This document shows, piece by piece, positions 56,355-64,000 of a stretch of DNA of 64,000 nucleotides. Position 1 is the first letter of the stretch. Each line of letters opens with the position of its first letter. Made by a program: the position numbers and the translations under genes. Location: the NCBI RefSeq assembly GCF_011398355.1, contig NZ_AP021889.1, positions 248,001 to 312,000 on the forward strand, written 5' to 3'. Under the pieces are notes generated by a model. The model made no database searches, was not told where the DNA came from, and saw only the letters and a list, made by a program, of their open reading frames with translations. Source of the stretch: Thiosulfatimonas sediminis (GTDB taxonomy: Bacteria > Pseudomonadota > Gammaproteobacteria > Thiomicrospirales > Thiomicrospiraceae).

Positions 56355-56816
56355 ATGCACTACCAGATTGCGCCAAGATTTTATGTTTTTCTGCTATTGG
56401 CAATCAGTTCGCTTTTTGCCTTACAGGGTTGTACGAAAGCGCCGGTAAAAATCGTTAGCGCGCAGATGGTGGATAATCTTGATCGCGGTTCGGGTAACTT
56501 TGATCGAGTATTTCAGCTTTGTTTAGATCAGCCTTTAAGCTCGACCTACTATCATCGTATCGTGATGATTTCCAAGGAGAATGTCAAAATCGAGGGTGAT
56601 GGCCTATTAAAGCCGATGGCCTCAGATCCTGACAATCCGTGTTATTTGCGTAATGTGTATCTTTATATCAATAAAGACTCGCCAGTTGATGCGCGCGCCT
56701 TAATCAAAGATTATATGGTGCCAGGGAATGTGCGCCAACTACTGGTGCAGATTTACACCGAAAAACCGCAAGGCAAAGAGCTGCCGATTGCAGAAAAGGT
56801 ATTTAATAACCTTTAG
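56355..56816 (+). CDS. Lipoprotein of unknown function
   Basis: About 153 residues. Hydrophobic N-terminus ending in the lipobox LQGC (~26), then Thr-Lys, so a lipid-anchored protein; Thr at +2 favours the outer membrane under the E. coli rule. The mature part is beta-rich, with Cys residues at FQLCLDQ and NPCYLRN that could form a disulfide. No family recognised. Either ATG 56349 or 56355 may start it; AAGGGGG spacing favours the second. Confidence 0.75.
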   Translation: MHYQIAPRFYVFLLLAISSLFALQGCTKAPVKIVSAQMVDNLDRGSGNFDRVFQLCLDQPLSSTYYHRIVMISKENVKIEGDGLLKPMASDPDNPCYLRNVYLYINKDSPVDARALIKDYMVPGNVRQLLVQIYTEKPQGKELPIAEKVFNNL

Positions 56817-56840
56817 CAGTCATGCTTCCCTTACAATAAG

Positions 56841-56879
56841 AAACCCGAATCGGTTGATTGCCGAATTCGGGTTTTTTTA
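56841..56879 (+). terminator. Terminator after the lipoprotein gene
   Basis: AAACCCGAATCGG pairs with CCGAATTCGGGTTT around TTGATTG with one bulged base, followed by T7. Lies immediately before truD. Confidence 0.9.
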
Positions 56880-56899
56880 TTTCTTAGAAGATTTTATTG

Positions 56900-58015
56900 A
56901 TGTCCTCAAACACTCATTCTCCAGTTGATTTTTCCTCACTTGCTTATGCCAATGGGGCGCCACAAATTAAAGCCGATTTTAAAGTTCTTGCTGAAGATTT
57001 TCAGGTGCAAGAGCAGCACGCCTATAGCTTAAGCGGCGAAGGTGAGCATCTTTGGTTATATCTGCAGAAATGCGGTGAAAACAGCGAATGGATGGCGAAA
57101 CAGATTGCAAAATGGGCGGGGGTTCCACGTTCTGCGGTTGGTATGGCCGGACAGAAAGACAGGCACGCGGTAACCCAACAGTGGCTTAGTGTGCATCTGC
57201 CAGGCAAGCCCGATCCGGATTGGAGTCAGTGGACTTATCCACAAGTACAATTGCTGGACAGTATGCGCCATAACCGTAAGCTGCAAACCGGAGGTCTCAG
57301 TGGTAATCGTTTTAGTTTGCGTCTGCGTAATTTGCGTCAACTTACGGATGGTGCAATCGATAATACGTTGCAAGTGATTGCCGATCTCAGTATCCGTTTA
57401 GAGCAGATTAAGTTAGGCGTTCCGAATTATTACGGCGAGCAGCGCTTCGGTAAAAATGGGGCGAATATTCCGAACGCTGTGCAAATGTTGTTGCAAGGTA
57501 AGCGAGTACCACGCGAGAAACGAAGCTTGTATCTGTCGGCGCTGCGTTCTTGGGCTTTTAATCGTTACCTTGCACAGCGAATTACTGCCGATAATTGGAA
57601 TCAATATGTGGTTGGGGATATCTTTCAGTTACAAGGCTCTAGTCGTTGTTTTAGCGATGATGGGAGTGCTGATTTAGAGTCGCGTTTGGCGCAGGGCGAT
57701 ATTCATCCAGTTGGTTTGTTGATTGGCGAAATAGGGGTGAAACTATTGCAACCCAGTGCGGCAGCTGAGCAGTTACAAGCGGCTTGGATAAGCGAATTTA
57801 GCACTTGGCAGCAAGCGCTGAGTGACGCCCGAGTGGCAGCCGATTATCGGGCGCTACGCCTTATTCCACAAGACTTACAGTGGCAATGGTTGCCAGATGC
57901 TCAGGCACAAACGCTGGATTTGCAGTTGCAATTTACGTTGCCGGCGGGTACGTTTGCAACAATGTTATTGCGTGAGCTTTTGGTTGCAGTTGAACCGACG
58001 CGACAATTTGCATAA
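56900..58015 (+). CDS. truD: tRNA pseudouridine(13) synthase
   Basis: 371 residues. Catalytic Asp in AGQKDRHAVT (~75-84), the NYYGEQRFG block and RFSLRLRNL. Converts U13 of tRNA-Glu to pseudouridine. It starts just after a terminator, so it has its own promoter or relies on read-through. The upstream TTG in frame is not needed. Confidence 0.95.
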   Translation: MSSNTHSPVDFSSLAYANGAPQIKADFKVLAEDFQVQEQHAYSLSGEGEHLWLYLQKCGENSEWMAKQIAKWAGVPRSAVGMAGQKDRHAVTQQWLSVHLPGKPDPDWSQWTYPQVQLLDSMRHNRKLQTGGLSGNRFSLRLRNLRQLTDGAIDNTLQVIADLSIRLEQIKLGVPNYYGEQRFGKNGANIPNAVQMLLQGKRVPREKRSLYLSALRSWAFNRYLAQRITADNWNQYVVGDIFQLQGSSRCFSDDGSADLESRLAQGDIHPVGLLIGEIGVKLLQPSAAAEQLQAAWISEFSTWQQALSDARVAADYRALRLIPQDLQWQWLPDAQAQTLDLQLQFTLPAGTFATMLLRELLVAVEPTRQFA

Positions 58016-58072
58016 TCCATCGATTGGCTTGATGGTCCATTTAAATATTGCTCGGTATTGCGGCAAGAAATT

Positions 58073-58105
58073 TGTGTATAAAAGTGTGGATAAGTCTGTG
58101 GATGT
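58073..58105 (+). promoter_or_regulatory. Three DnaA-box-like 9-mers at 12-bp spacing
   Basis: TGTGTATAA (58073-58081), TGTGGATAA (58085-58093, exact reverse complement of the consensus TTATCCACA) and TGTGGATGT (58097-58105). All have the same orientation and start 12 bases apart, in the gap between truD and hisI. Function is inferred only from the match. Confidence 0.5.
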
Positions 58106-58107
58106 TA

Positions 58108-58137
58108 TTTACTTGGGCTTTGAATTTCCCAAGTAAA
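58108..58137. repeat. 10-bp inverted repeat between convergent genes
   Basis: TTTACTTGGG (58108-58117) and CCCAAGTAAA (58128-58137) are exact complements with a 10-base loop. No T-run on either side; may still slow polymerase between truD and hisI. Confidence 0.6.
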
Positions 58138-58149
58138 CACTGGCAAGGG

Positions 58150-58590
58150 TTACTTTTTGTAAAGCGTGTCTGGTGAAATCAACGGTGCACTGGTGATGGT
58201 TGCCTTATCGTCATCAATAAGCGTATAAAAGCAGCTGCGTCGTCCGGTATGGCAAGCTGGGCCAGTTTGGTCAACCAACAGCAGAATGGCATCACCGTCA
58301 CAATCAAAACGCAGTTCTTTTAATAATTGAATCTGTCCTGATTCTTCGCCTTTGCGCCAGTAGTTTTGACGGGAACGAGACCAGTAGCAGACGCGGCCGG
58401 TTTGCAAGGTTTCTTGCAGCGACTGGTTGTTCATCCAAGCCATCATCAATACTTCTTTGGTATCGAATTGTTGAGCAATGGCTGGAATCAAGCCATCTTG
58501 GTCAAATTTCACTTTGCTCTGTAGGTTTTGCCATTCAACAGTGTCGCCGATATTGGCTTTTTCCAGTTGTTTGAAGTTCACATCGCACAT
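58150..58590 (-). CDS. hisI: Phosphoribosyl-AMP cyclohydrolase
   Basis: 146 residues, the single-domain form without HisE. Metal-binding FDCDGDA and [15 protein letters not shown] (~92-122) carry the Cys/Asp ligands; VLMMAWMN and [11 protein letters not shown] are conserved. Third step of histidine biosynthesis. Located away from other his genes, 11 bases after the exonuclease gene. Confidence 0.95.
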   Translation of the reverse strand: MCDVNFKQLEKANIGDTVEWQNLQSKVKFDQDGLIPAIAQQFDTKEVLMMAWMNNQSLQETLQTGRVCYWSRSRQNYWRKGEESGQIQLLKELRFDCDGDAILLLVDQTGPACHTGRRSCFYTLIDDDKATITSAPLISPDTLYKK

Positions 58591-58601
58591 CGCAGGATTC
58601 C

Positions 58602-59681
58602 TTAGCTACGTTTGGCGTTGGCAAACGCCGCCGCAAACGGATTATTGGTGATGATGTCACTTACTTGTTTCGGTTTTTTCTTTTCTTCGATTTGTGATTT
58701 ACGCCCCTTGTCGAGCATGGCGTTGAACAATTCGATGGTTGCAACAGCATCCGCTAGTGCGTCATGCGCGTCACCTGGAAAGGGCTTGCCAAGAACTTGT
58801 TCATAAGAAGCCGTCAGTTTTGGGGTTTTATAAAACCAGTACATGCGCTCAGAATGCCAACGAATGGCACCGTTTAAATCGCGACTCAGTTCAGCCACAT
58901 CCAGCCATTTGTTATAGTCTAATTCAAAACGCAGCATTTTCTTTTCGGCGCTTTTTTCAAGATACATAAAATCGCTTTCGGTACTGTAGGCCAAAACCAC
59001 ATCGGCGTCGCGCAGTTGGTCATGAATTTCATCCCATACATGCCCTAACAAAGGCTCACCCTGCACCATTTCCGTGGTGATATTGTGTTTCTCATTTTCG
59101 GGGATGTCATAGCCTGGATTAATCAATTGATTAAATAACGTTTTGCCTTCGCCATCGCAAGCAGACAGTTGGATAATGTCGGCTTGTGGATCAGTCGAGA
59201 TATTCGTCGCTTCGATATCGATGCAGACAATTTTTTTGCCTTTGAGTTCTTTAGCGTGTTCTTTGAGTTTATAAAGCACGTCGTTGCGGCGTTCTAAAAT
59301 TAACGGAATCACTTCTGAATCCAGAAACTCTTTTAATAAAGCTTCGATTTTTTTGCGCAATTTCGGCACAGATTTGCTTAGCGCGTCGCGAACAGCTTCA
59401 TCTTCGGAACATTGCGCGATAAACTCATCCACGGTCATGATTTCGTCTTTCACACTGACGGCGTTCAAGGTTGCGTTAACCAGCTTTTTCATATCAAAAT
59501 CAAACGCTTCCAAAGGCGGAATTAACACCTGTGCATTCAGTAGCGATGTTTCGCCTTTGGCCGGAGACGCCATGATCTCCACACCCTTAATGTTTAAGCC
59601 ATCGGAAGCCGCCACCGCGACGATGTATTCTTTCAGCGGTTGGTTGCGTTTATCAATCAGAATCAGTTGTGCGTTGCTCAT
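58602..59681 (-). CDS. DEDDh 3'-5' exonuclease with unusual N-terminal domain
   Basis: 359 residues. The exonuclease domain (~150-325) has the whole DEDDh set: D155 and E157 in CIDIEATN, D237 in STESDF, H306 and D311 in HDALADA. DnaQ/ExoX-like. Residues 1-150 are a domain I do not recognise: a beta-rich start (~1-60) and a charged helical part (~85-148). A C-terminal tail of ~30 Lys-rich residues follows. Probably acts on DNA or RNA ends in repair. Upstream of hisI in the same unit. Confidence 0.82.
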   Translation of the reverse strand: MSNAQLILIDKRNQPLKEYIVAVAASDGLNIKGVEIMASPAKGETSLLNAQVLIPPLEAFDFDMKKLVNATLNAVSVKDEIMTVDEFIAQCSEDEAVRDALSKSVPKLRKKIEALLKEFLDSEVIPLILERRNDVLYKLKEHAKELKGKKIVCIDIEATNISTDPQADIIQLSACDGEGKTLFNQLINPGYDIPENEKHNITTEMVQGEPLLGHVWDEIHDQLRDADVVLAYSTESDFMYLEKSAEKKMLRFELDYNKWLDVAELSRDLNGAIRWHSERMYWFYKTPKLTASYEQVLGKPFPGDAHDALADAVATIELFNAMLDKGRKSQIEEKKKPKQVSDIITNNPFAAAFANAKRS

Positions 59682-59962
59682 GAGAATGGAGTCTAAGCCT
59701 AGAAAAACAAAAAAGAGTATTCTAACAGCCTACTCAAGAAAAAGGCCGTAAATGATTATGGTATTGCGTGATTAAGTTCTCTGTTGTCTGGGTGTTGTGT
59801 TCATCTTCGCTAAGTTGAATGACTCAATTTATCCGCTCCAATTAATGATGTCTTTATGCACTAAAATTGAGCGTTTTGCACCGCATTGATTCAATCTGAT
59901 CGCATCTTACTGGCGTTTTGGCATGGCGCCTGCTTGATAAAACTGAATACGTAAACCCAAAG

Positions 59963-60865
59963 ATGTACTCAATGCTTACTTTTCCTGTGCCTTATAACCC
60001 CACCGGTATTTTTGTCTTTACCGATTTAGATGGCACCCTCCTTGGTCATCATGACTATGCTTATCAACCGGTGATGCCGGTAATCAAGCGTTTACAAAGC
60101 CTGGCGATTCCGGTGATTCTTAACTCCAGTAAAACGTTTTCCGAGATGAGTGAATGGCTTGAACGCTTAGGCTTAGAGCCGCCTTTTATCGCTGAAAACG
60201 GCGGGGTGATTTACTTTTCCAGCACGGATTCTGCAGATAAACAGCTTCTTGGGATGGACTATGCGCGCATCTGTGCGATTTTGGCGAAATTGCGTTTAGA
60301 GCAGGGGTTTCAATTTGCAGGTTTTTCCGATCTTGGCGTGGAGGGCGTGATGCAAGCCACGTCGTTGGATCGCGCCAGTGCGAGTAAAGCGATGCAGCGC
60401 GCGGTAAGTGAACCGATTATTTGGTTGGACACACCGTCACGTTTAGCGATGTTTAAAGTGTGTTTGGCGCAACAGGGCTTGCAGCTACAAAAAGGGGGTC
60501 GCTTTTATCATGTGATGGCGCACCATGACAAAGCGAATGCACTAAAGTGGGTCGTTGAGCAGTCAATTATGCCGGTGACTCCGAGCGAGTCTGCGCCAAA
60601 CGGAGCCTTGCAAAGTAATTTAGCACAGGGTGTGTTTGCGCAATCGCCTTGGGTGGTTGCACTGGGTGATGGTGGCAACGATCAGCGGATGTTGGAACAA
60701 GCCGATTTGGGGATTATTTTGCCTGCGGCGAATGGCGAGAATCTAGCGAAAACCAAAGTATCGTTATTTTTAGCGAAAAACGCCGCGCCTGATGGTTGGT
60801 CTGAGTCTCTACAAACGCATCTTATCAAGCCGCTCGAGTGCTACCTAAACCGAACGAGCGAATAG
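59963..60865 (+). CDS. gpgP: HAD-IIB phosphatase, glucosyl-3-phosphoglycerate phosphatase-like
   Basis: About 301 residues from ATG 59963 (59972 also possible; neither has a strong ribosome site). HAD motif I FTDLDGTLLG, motif II in ILNSSKT, motif IV ALGDGGNDQRML. Belongs to the mannosyl/glucosyl-3-phosphoglycerate phosphatase family, which removes the phosphate to give glucosylglycerate or mannosylglycerate. Context with a GpgS-like transferase supports the glucosyl substrate. Confidence 0.8.
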   Translation: MYSMLTFPVPYNPTGIFVFTDLDGTLLGHHDYAYQPVMPVIKRLQSLAIPVILNSSKTFSEMSEWLERLGLEPPFIAENGGVIYFSSTDSADKQLLGMDYARICAILAKLRLEQGFQFAGFSDLGVEGVMQATSLDRASASKAMQRAVSEPIIWLDTPSRLAMFKVCLAQQGLQLQKGGRFYHVMAHHDKANALKWVVEQSIMPVTPSESAPNGALQSNLAQGVFAQSPWVVALGDGGNDQRMLEQADLGIILPAANGENLAKTKVSLFLAKNAAPDGWSESLQTHLIKPLECYLNRTSE

Positions 60866-60916
60866 CCATTAACGTCATAGCGACGGGCTCAATTTACCGA
60901 TTAGGACGATTTATCT

Positions 60917-62128
60917 ATGAGTGATTTTTTTCAAAATGGAACCGTAACGACTTTTCACAATTTAACGGATCGAAAAGTCGAGGAGTTGGAATCGGACTTG
61001 CTGAAATTCTCCCAGCAGAATCGGTTGGGATTGATTCTTCCTTCGTTATTTAGTGAGCTGGAGGCACCCGCACTCAAGAATATTGTGCAGGAACTTTCCA
61101 AAGTGCCGTATCTTTCTCAAACCGTGATTGGTTTGGATCGCGCTGATGCGAAGCAGTTTGATTTCGCTAAAGGCTTTTTTGCCGACCTAGGGCAAGCGCA
61201 TCAAATTCTATGGAATGATGGTCCACGGTTGCAAAAAGTGTGGAACAAGCTGAAGGATAAGGGATTGGCTCCAACCGAACCAGGAAAAGGAACGAATGTT
61301 TGGGGGTGTTATGGTTATGTCTTGGCAGCAGACCAAGTGGATGTGGTTGCGTTACATGATTGTGACATTATCACTTATCAACGTGACTTACTCGCACGTC
61401 TCCTCTACCCCGTCGCGCATCCCACGTTTAATTTTGTGTTTTCCAAGGGGTATTACGCTCGCCACGCCGATGGCAAGTTAAACGGTCGTGTGGCTCGTTT
61501 ACTGGTTACGCCTTTATTGCGCGCTTTGGAACAAGTGGTCGGTCCAGATGAATTGCTCTGTTACCTAGACAGCTTTCGTTATCCGCTGGCTGGTGAATTT
61601 GCGATGAATGTGCAAGCGCTTAAAGATATGCGGATTCCGGCAGATTGGGGGTTGGAAATAGGTATTTTGGCCGAGATGCGTCGTAACTATTCTAACCGTC
61701 GGATTTGTCAGGTGGATATTGCCGATGTTTACGACCATAAACATCAGGATTTGTCGGTGCAGGACCAAACCCAAGGGCTGGCACGGATGAGCCAAGATAT
61801 TTCCAAATCGCTTTTTCGTAAATTAGCAACACGTGGTCATGTGTTTTCACGTGGAACCATGCGTTCGGTGCGCGCGGTCTATTTGCGCACGGCCTTGGAT
61901 CAGTTAGAAAGCTACGCTTTTGATGCCGAGATGAATGGTTTAACGTTGGATTTGCACGCTGAAGAGCAAGCGATAGAGATGTTTGCGCGCAGTATTATGG
62001 CCGCAGGCGATGTGTATTTGGACAACACGGAAGAGCGTCCGTTTTTACCTAATTGGAACCGTGTCGCCAGTGCTTGCCCGACAGTGCTGGAGGAACTGTT
62101 TGAAGCGGTCGCGCTAGACAATCAATAA
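60917..62128 (+). CDS. gpgS: Glucosyl-3-phosphoglycerate synthase-like glycosyltransferase
   Basis: 403 residues, AGGACG before ATG. GT-A fold retaining transferase: LILPSLFSE (nucleotide-sugar site), GKGTNVWGCYGY, DxD motif DCD in ALHDCDIIT (~145-150) and a FAMN-Q loop with DWGLEIGIL. It should transfer glucose from a nucleotide sugar to 3-phosphoglycerate. 51 bases after the phosphatase gene and 21 before the GH13 gene. Could in principle use mannose; the neighbours argue for glucose. Confidence 0.78.
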   Translation: MSDFFQNGTVTTFHNLTDRKVEELESDLLKFSQQNRLGLILPSLFSELEAPALKNIVQELSKVPYLSQTVIGLDRADAKQFDFAKGFFADLGQAHQILWNDGPRLQKVWNKLKDKGLAPTEPGKGTNVWGCYGYVLAADQVDVVALHDCDIITYQRDLLARLLYPVAHPTFNFVFSKGYYARHADGKLNGRVARLLVTPLLRALEQVVGPDELLCYLDSFRYPLAGEFAMNVQALKDMRIPADWGLEIGILAEMRRNYSNRRICQVDIADVYDHKHQDLSVQDQTQGLARMSQDISKSLFRKLATRGHVFSRGTMRSVRAVYLRTALDQLESYAFDAEMNGLTLDLHAEEQAIEMFARSIMAAGDVYLDNTEERPFLPNWNRVASACPTVLEELFEAVALDNQ

Positions 62129-62149
62129 TCAAACTCGGCGAGGTAGGCT

Positions 62150-63925
62150 ATGACCCAAGCTAATTTAGCGCGTATCAAAGCGCATCTGCAGAACATTTAT
62201 GAAGATTCCATCAAGGTCGAAATTGCCTACCAAGGCATTGTTGAGTTGCTTGTACAACAGAGTAAAAGCAACGAACAACGCCCCAAAAAATGGGATCAAA
62301 AAGATGCACTTCTCATTACTTATGGCGACAGTTTTTTGCAGGATGGCGAAATGCCTTTAGTTACCTTGCAGCGTTTTTTGGATGAGTATGTTAAAGACTC
62401 TATTAATTGTGTGCATATTTTGCCATTCTTTCCCTATAGCTCTGACGATGGTTTTTCGGTTATTGACTATCTGATGGTTGATCCCGATTTGGGTGACTGG
62501 ACGGATATTGCACAACTAAATAAACATTATGATCTGATGTTTGATTTGGTGATTAACCATGTCTCGCGTGAAAGTCTTTGGTTTACCGATTACAAAGCCG
62601 GACGCGCGCCTTACACCGACTTTTTTATTGACGTAGCGGGTGATCCCGATTTGTCGCAGGTCACTCGGCCGCGCAATACGCCCTTGCTGGTGCCGGCTTA
62701 TACCCATCATGGGCGTAAAAAAGTTTGGGCGACGTTTAGCGCCGATCAGATTGACCTGAATTTTGCTAATCCGTTGGTGTTGGTGAAAATGTTGCAGGTA
62801 TTGATGTTTTATGTGCAGCAAGGATCGCGCATTATCCGTCTGGATGCCATTGCGTTTTTGTGGAAGAAAATCGGCACTCCTTGTGTGCATCTGCTACAAA
62901 CACATGAAGCGGTTAAGTTAATGCGTAGCTTGTTGGATCTGGTCGCCCCCGATGTCATTTTACTGACTGAAACCAATGTGCCGCATCAAGAAAATCTTAG
63001 CTATTTTGGCGAAAGCGATGAAGCGCATATGGTCTATCAATTCAGCTTAGCGCCGTTGATTTTGCACGCTCTGCACCGTGGTGACGGCAGCTATTTAACC
63101 GATTGGGCGAGTCATTTAGAACCGCCGCCGGACAATTGCACTTTCCTTAACTTTACTGCATCGCATGACGGGGTGGGGTTGCGTCCGGTAGAGGGGATTC
63201 TGCCGCAACGTGAAGTCGAGGATTTGGTTAATAACATGCACCGTCTGGGTGGCTTTGTGTCGATGAAGTCCAATCCAGACGGCACGCAAAGCCCGTATGA
63301 AATCAATATCACTTACTTTAGCGCCTTGCGCGAAACCCATAACAGTAACGGCCCTGACCAATGGCAAGTAGAGCGCTTTATCTGCTCGCAAAATATGATG
63401 ATGTGTTTACAAGGCGTTCCGGCTTTTTATGTGCATTCTTTAACGGCAACGCCGAATGACAGAGATGGGGTTGAAAAGACTGGGCGAACACGCTCGATTA
63501 ACCGTCGTAAATGGGATTATTCTTACTTACAAGCCTTGATTGGCAGTGAGCGAAGTTCCAACGCGGAAGTGATTAAGCGATTAACTAATTTAATTAAACA
63601 GCGCAAAAAACATAAAGCGTTTGATCCGCACACGCCACAAAGGGTGGTTGACTTAGGATCGAATTTCTTCATTTTGTGGCGCGCTGGCGATGGCGTAAAA
63701 TTTCCGCTGCTGGCGGTGCATAATCTTACTGCAGAGATTCAACCGTTGGATTTAACCCTGATAGATGGATTTACCGCGCACAAAGCGTGGGTGGATTTGC
63801 TTGCCGCCGGTCAAATTATTAGCCTGCAAAGTTCAAAAGCCATGCTGCAACCTTACCAATCGATGTGGTTAATGCCACAGGAGATTGACGGCGAAAGTGC
63901 GCTTTGGGCGATTTCAACAAATTAA
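62150..63925 (+). CDS. GH13 sucrose-phosphorylase-type enzyme, likely glucosylglycerate phosphorylase
   Basis: 591 residues, GAGGTAGG before ATG. GH13 subfamily-18 architecture: FFPYSSDDGFSVIDY, nucleophile Asp in RIIRLDAIAFLWK, acid/base Glu in LLTETNVPH, and transition-state HD in TASHDGVGLRP. Relatives split sucrose, glucosylglycerol or glucosylglycerate with phosphate. Neighbouring synthesis genes and the glycerate kinase directly downstream favour glucosylglycerate, giving glucose-1-phosphate and glycerate. Cytoplasmic; no signal peptide. Confidence 0.82.
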   Translation: MTQANLARIKAHLQNIYEDSIKVEIAYQGIVELLVQQSKSNEQRPKKWDQKDALLITYGDSFLQDGEMPLVTLQRFLDEYVKDSINCVHILPFFPYSSDDGFSVIDYLMVDPDLGDWTDIAQLNKHYDLMFDLVINHVSRESLWFTDYKAGRAPYTDFFIDVAGDPDLSQVTRPRNTPLLVPAYTHHGRKKVWATFSADQIDLNFANPLVLVKMLQVLMFYVQQGSRIIRLDAIAFLWKKIGTPCVHLLQTHEAVKLMRSLLDLVAPDVILLTETNVPHQENLSYFGESDEAHMVYQFSLAPLILHALHRGDGSYLTDWASHLEPPPDNCTFLNFTASHDGVGLRPVEGILPQREVEDLVNNMHRLGGFVSMKSNPDGTQSPYEINITYFSALRETHNSNGPDQWQVERFICSQNMMMCLQGVPAFYVHSLTATPNDRDGVEKTGRTRSINRRKWDYSYLQALIGSERSSNAEVIKRLTNLIKQRKKHKAFDPHTPQRVVDLGSNFFILWRAGDGVKFPLLAVHNLTAEIQPLDLTLIDGFTAHKAWVDLLAAGQIISLQSSKAMLQPYQSMWLMPQEIDGESALWAISTN

Positions 63926-63934
63926 GGATAAGCC

Positions 63935-64000
63935 ATGCCTCGCATATTGATTGCTCCGGATAGTTTTAAGGGGTCTCTAACCGCTGTGCAGTTTTGTCAA
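63935..64000 (+). CDS. Glycerate kinase, N-terminal fragment (cut by window end)
   Basis: First 22 codons only. ATG at 63935 with AAGGAT upstream, nine bases after the GH13 stop. The start reads PRILIAPDSFKGSLTA, the hallmark N-terminus of the GarK/GlxK glycerate kinase family (type I, 2-phosphoglycerate forming). It would phosphorylate the glycerate released by the phosphorylase. Confidence 0.85.
   Translation, partial: MPRILIAPDSFKGSLTAVQFCQ

Noticed and set aside
58016-58149. Chromosomal replication origin
   Set aside because: The DnaA-like boxes are real matches, but the gap is only 134 bases and no origin-linked genes are nearby.

Overview
The window reads as a compact chromosomal segment of a gammaproteobacterium. 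The gene content and protein flavour suggest a sulfur-oxidising Piscirickettsiaceae relative (Thiomicrospira / Hydrogenovibrio / Thiomicrorhabdus type); this assignment is inference from remembered family similarity, not a search. Genes are tightly packed, many neighbours overlap by 1-8 bases, and convergent genes are often under 20 bases apart. I saw no rRNA, tRNA, CRISPR array, insertion sequence or prophage.

Layout. 1-4.7 kb: a VF530-type DNA-binding protein, a single-domain response regulator, an Aer-like PAS chemoreceptor and a leucine-rich-repeat protein kinase. 4.7-6.45 kb: an accessory pocket behind metH. It holds a HEPN/MNT toxin-antitoxin pair and a zeta-like P-loop kinase with a small partner, separated by a degraded second copy of the metH 3' end. 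6.45-10.2 kb: cobalamin-dependent methionine synthase. 10.4-15.4 kb: an outer-membrane barrel, a REC-REC-GGDEF diguanylate cyclase, trmA, a TSUP permease and a small secreted protein. 15.5-19.4 kb: a three-gene group with a GNAT/C39-peptidase fusion, an M14-like DUF2817 peptidase and a divergent RimK-type ATP-grasp ligase, which looks like an amide-ligation and processing system of unknown product. 19.4-22.9 kb: DUF3616 protein, ttcA, a lipid A-type acyltransferase and a methyltransferase.

22.9-32.9 kb is one long minus-strand run: def-fmt-rsmB-DUF4390-ntrY-like-ntrX-like-trkA-trkH. It links translation initiation/rRNA methylation genes, a two-component system and potassium uptake. Its NtrX-like regulator has lost the sigma-54 contact loop and the Walker B acids. 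33-43.8 kb: dprA, topA with a lysine-rich tail, argS, a SPOR protein, a diguanylate cyclase, ubiK, comM-like and a TauE/DsbD-like membrane protein. 44-50.8 kb: a LapBCE-like type I secretion locus (TolC, LuxR-type regulator with a pseudo-receiver, HlyD adaptor, ABC transporter, OmpA protein) with no substrate adhesin in view.

51-58.6 kb: iron alcohol dehydrogenase, Rep helicase, a methyltransferase, a Tim44-like protein, a lipoprotein, truD and hisI. 58.6-64 kb: a DEDDh exonuclease and then a four-gene plus-strand cluster: HAD phosphatase, GpgS-like glucosyltransferase, GH13 sucrose-phosphorylase-type enzyme, and the first 22 codons of a glycerate kinase. Together these can make glucosylglycerate (an osmolyte) and return it to glucose-1-phosphate and phosphoglycerate.
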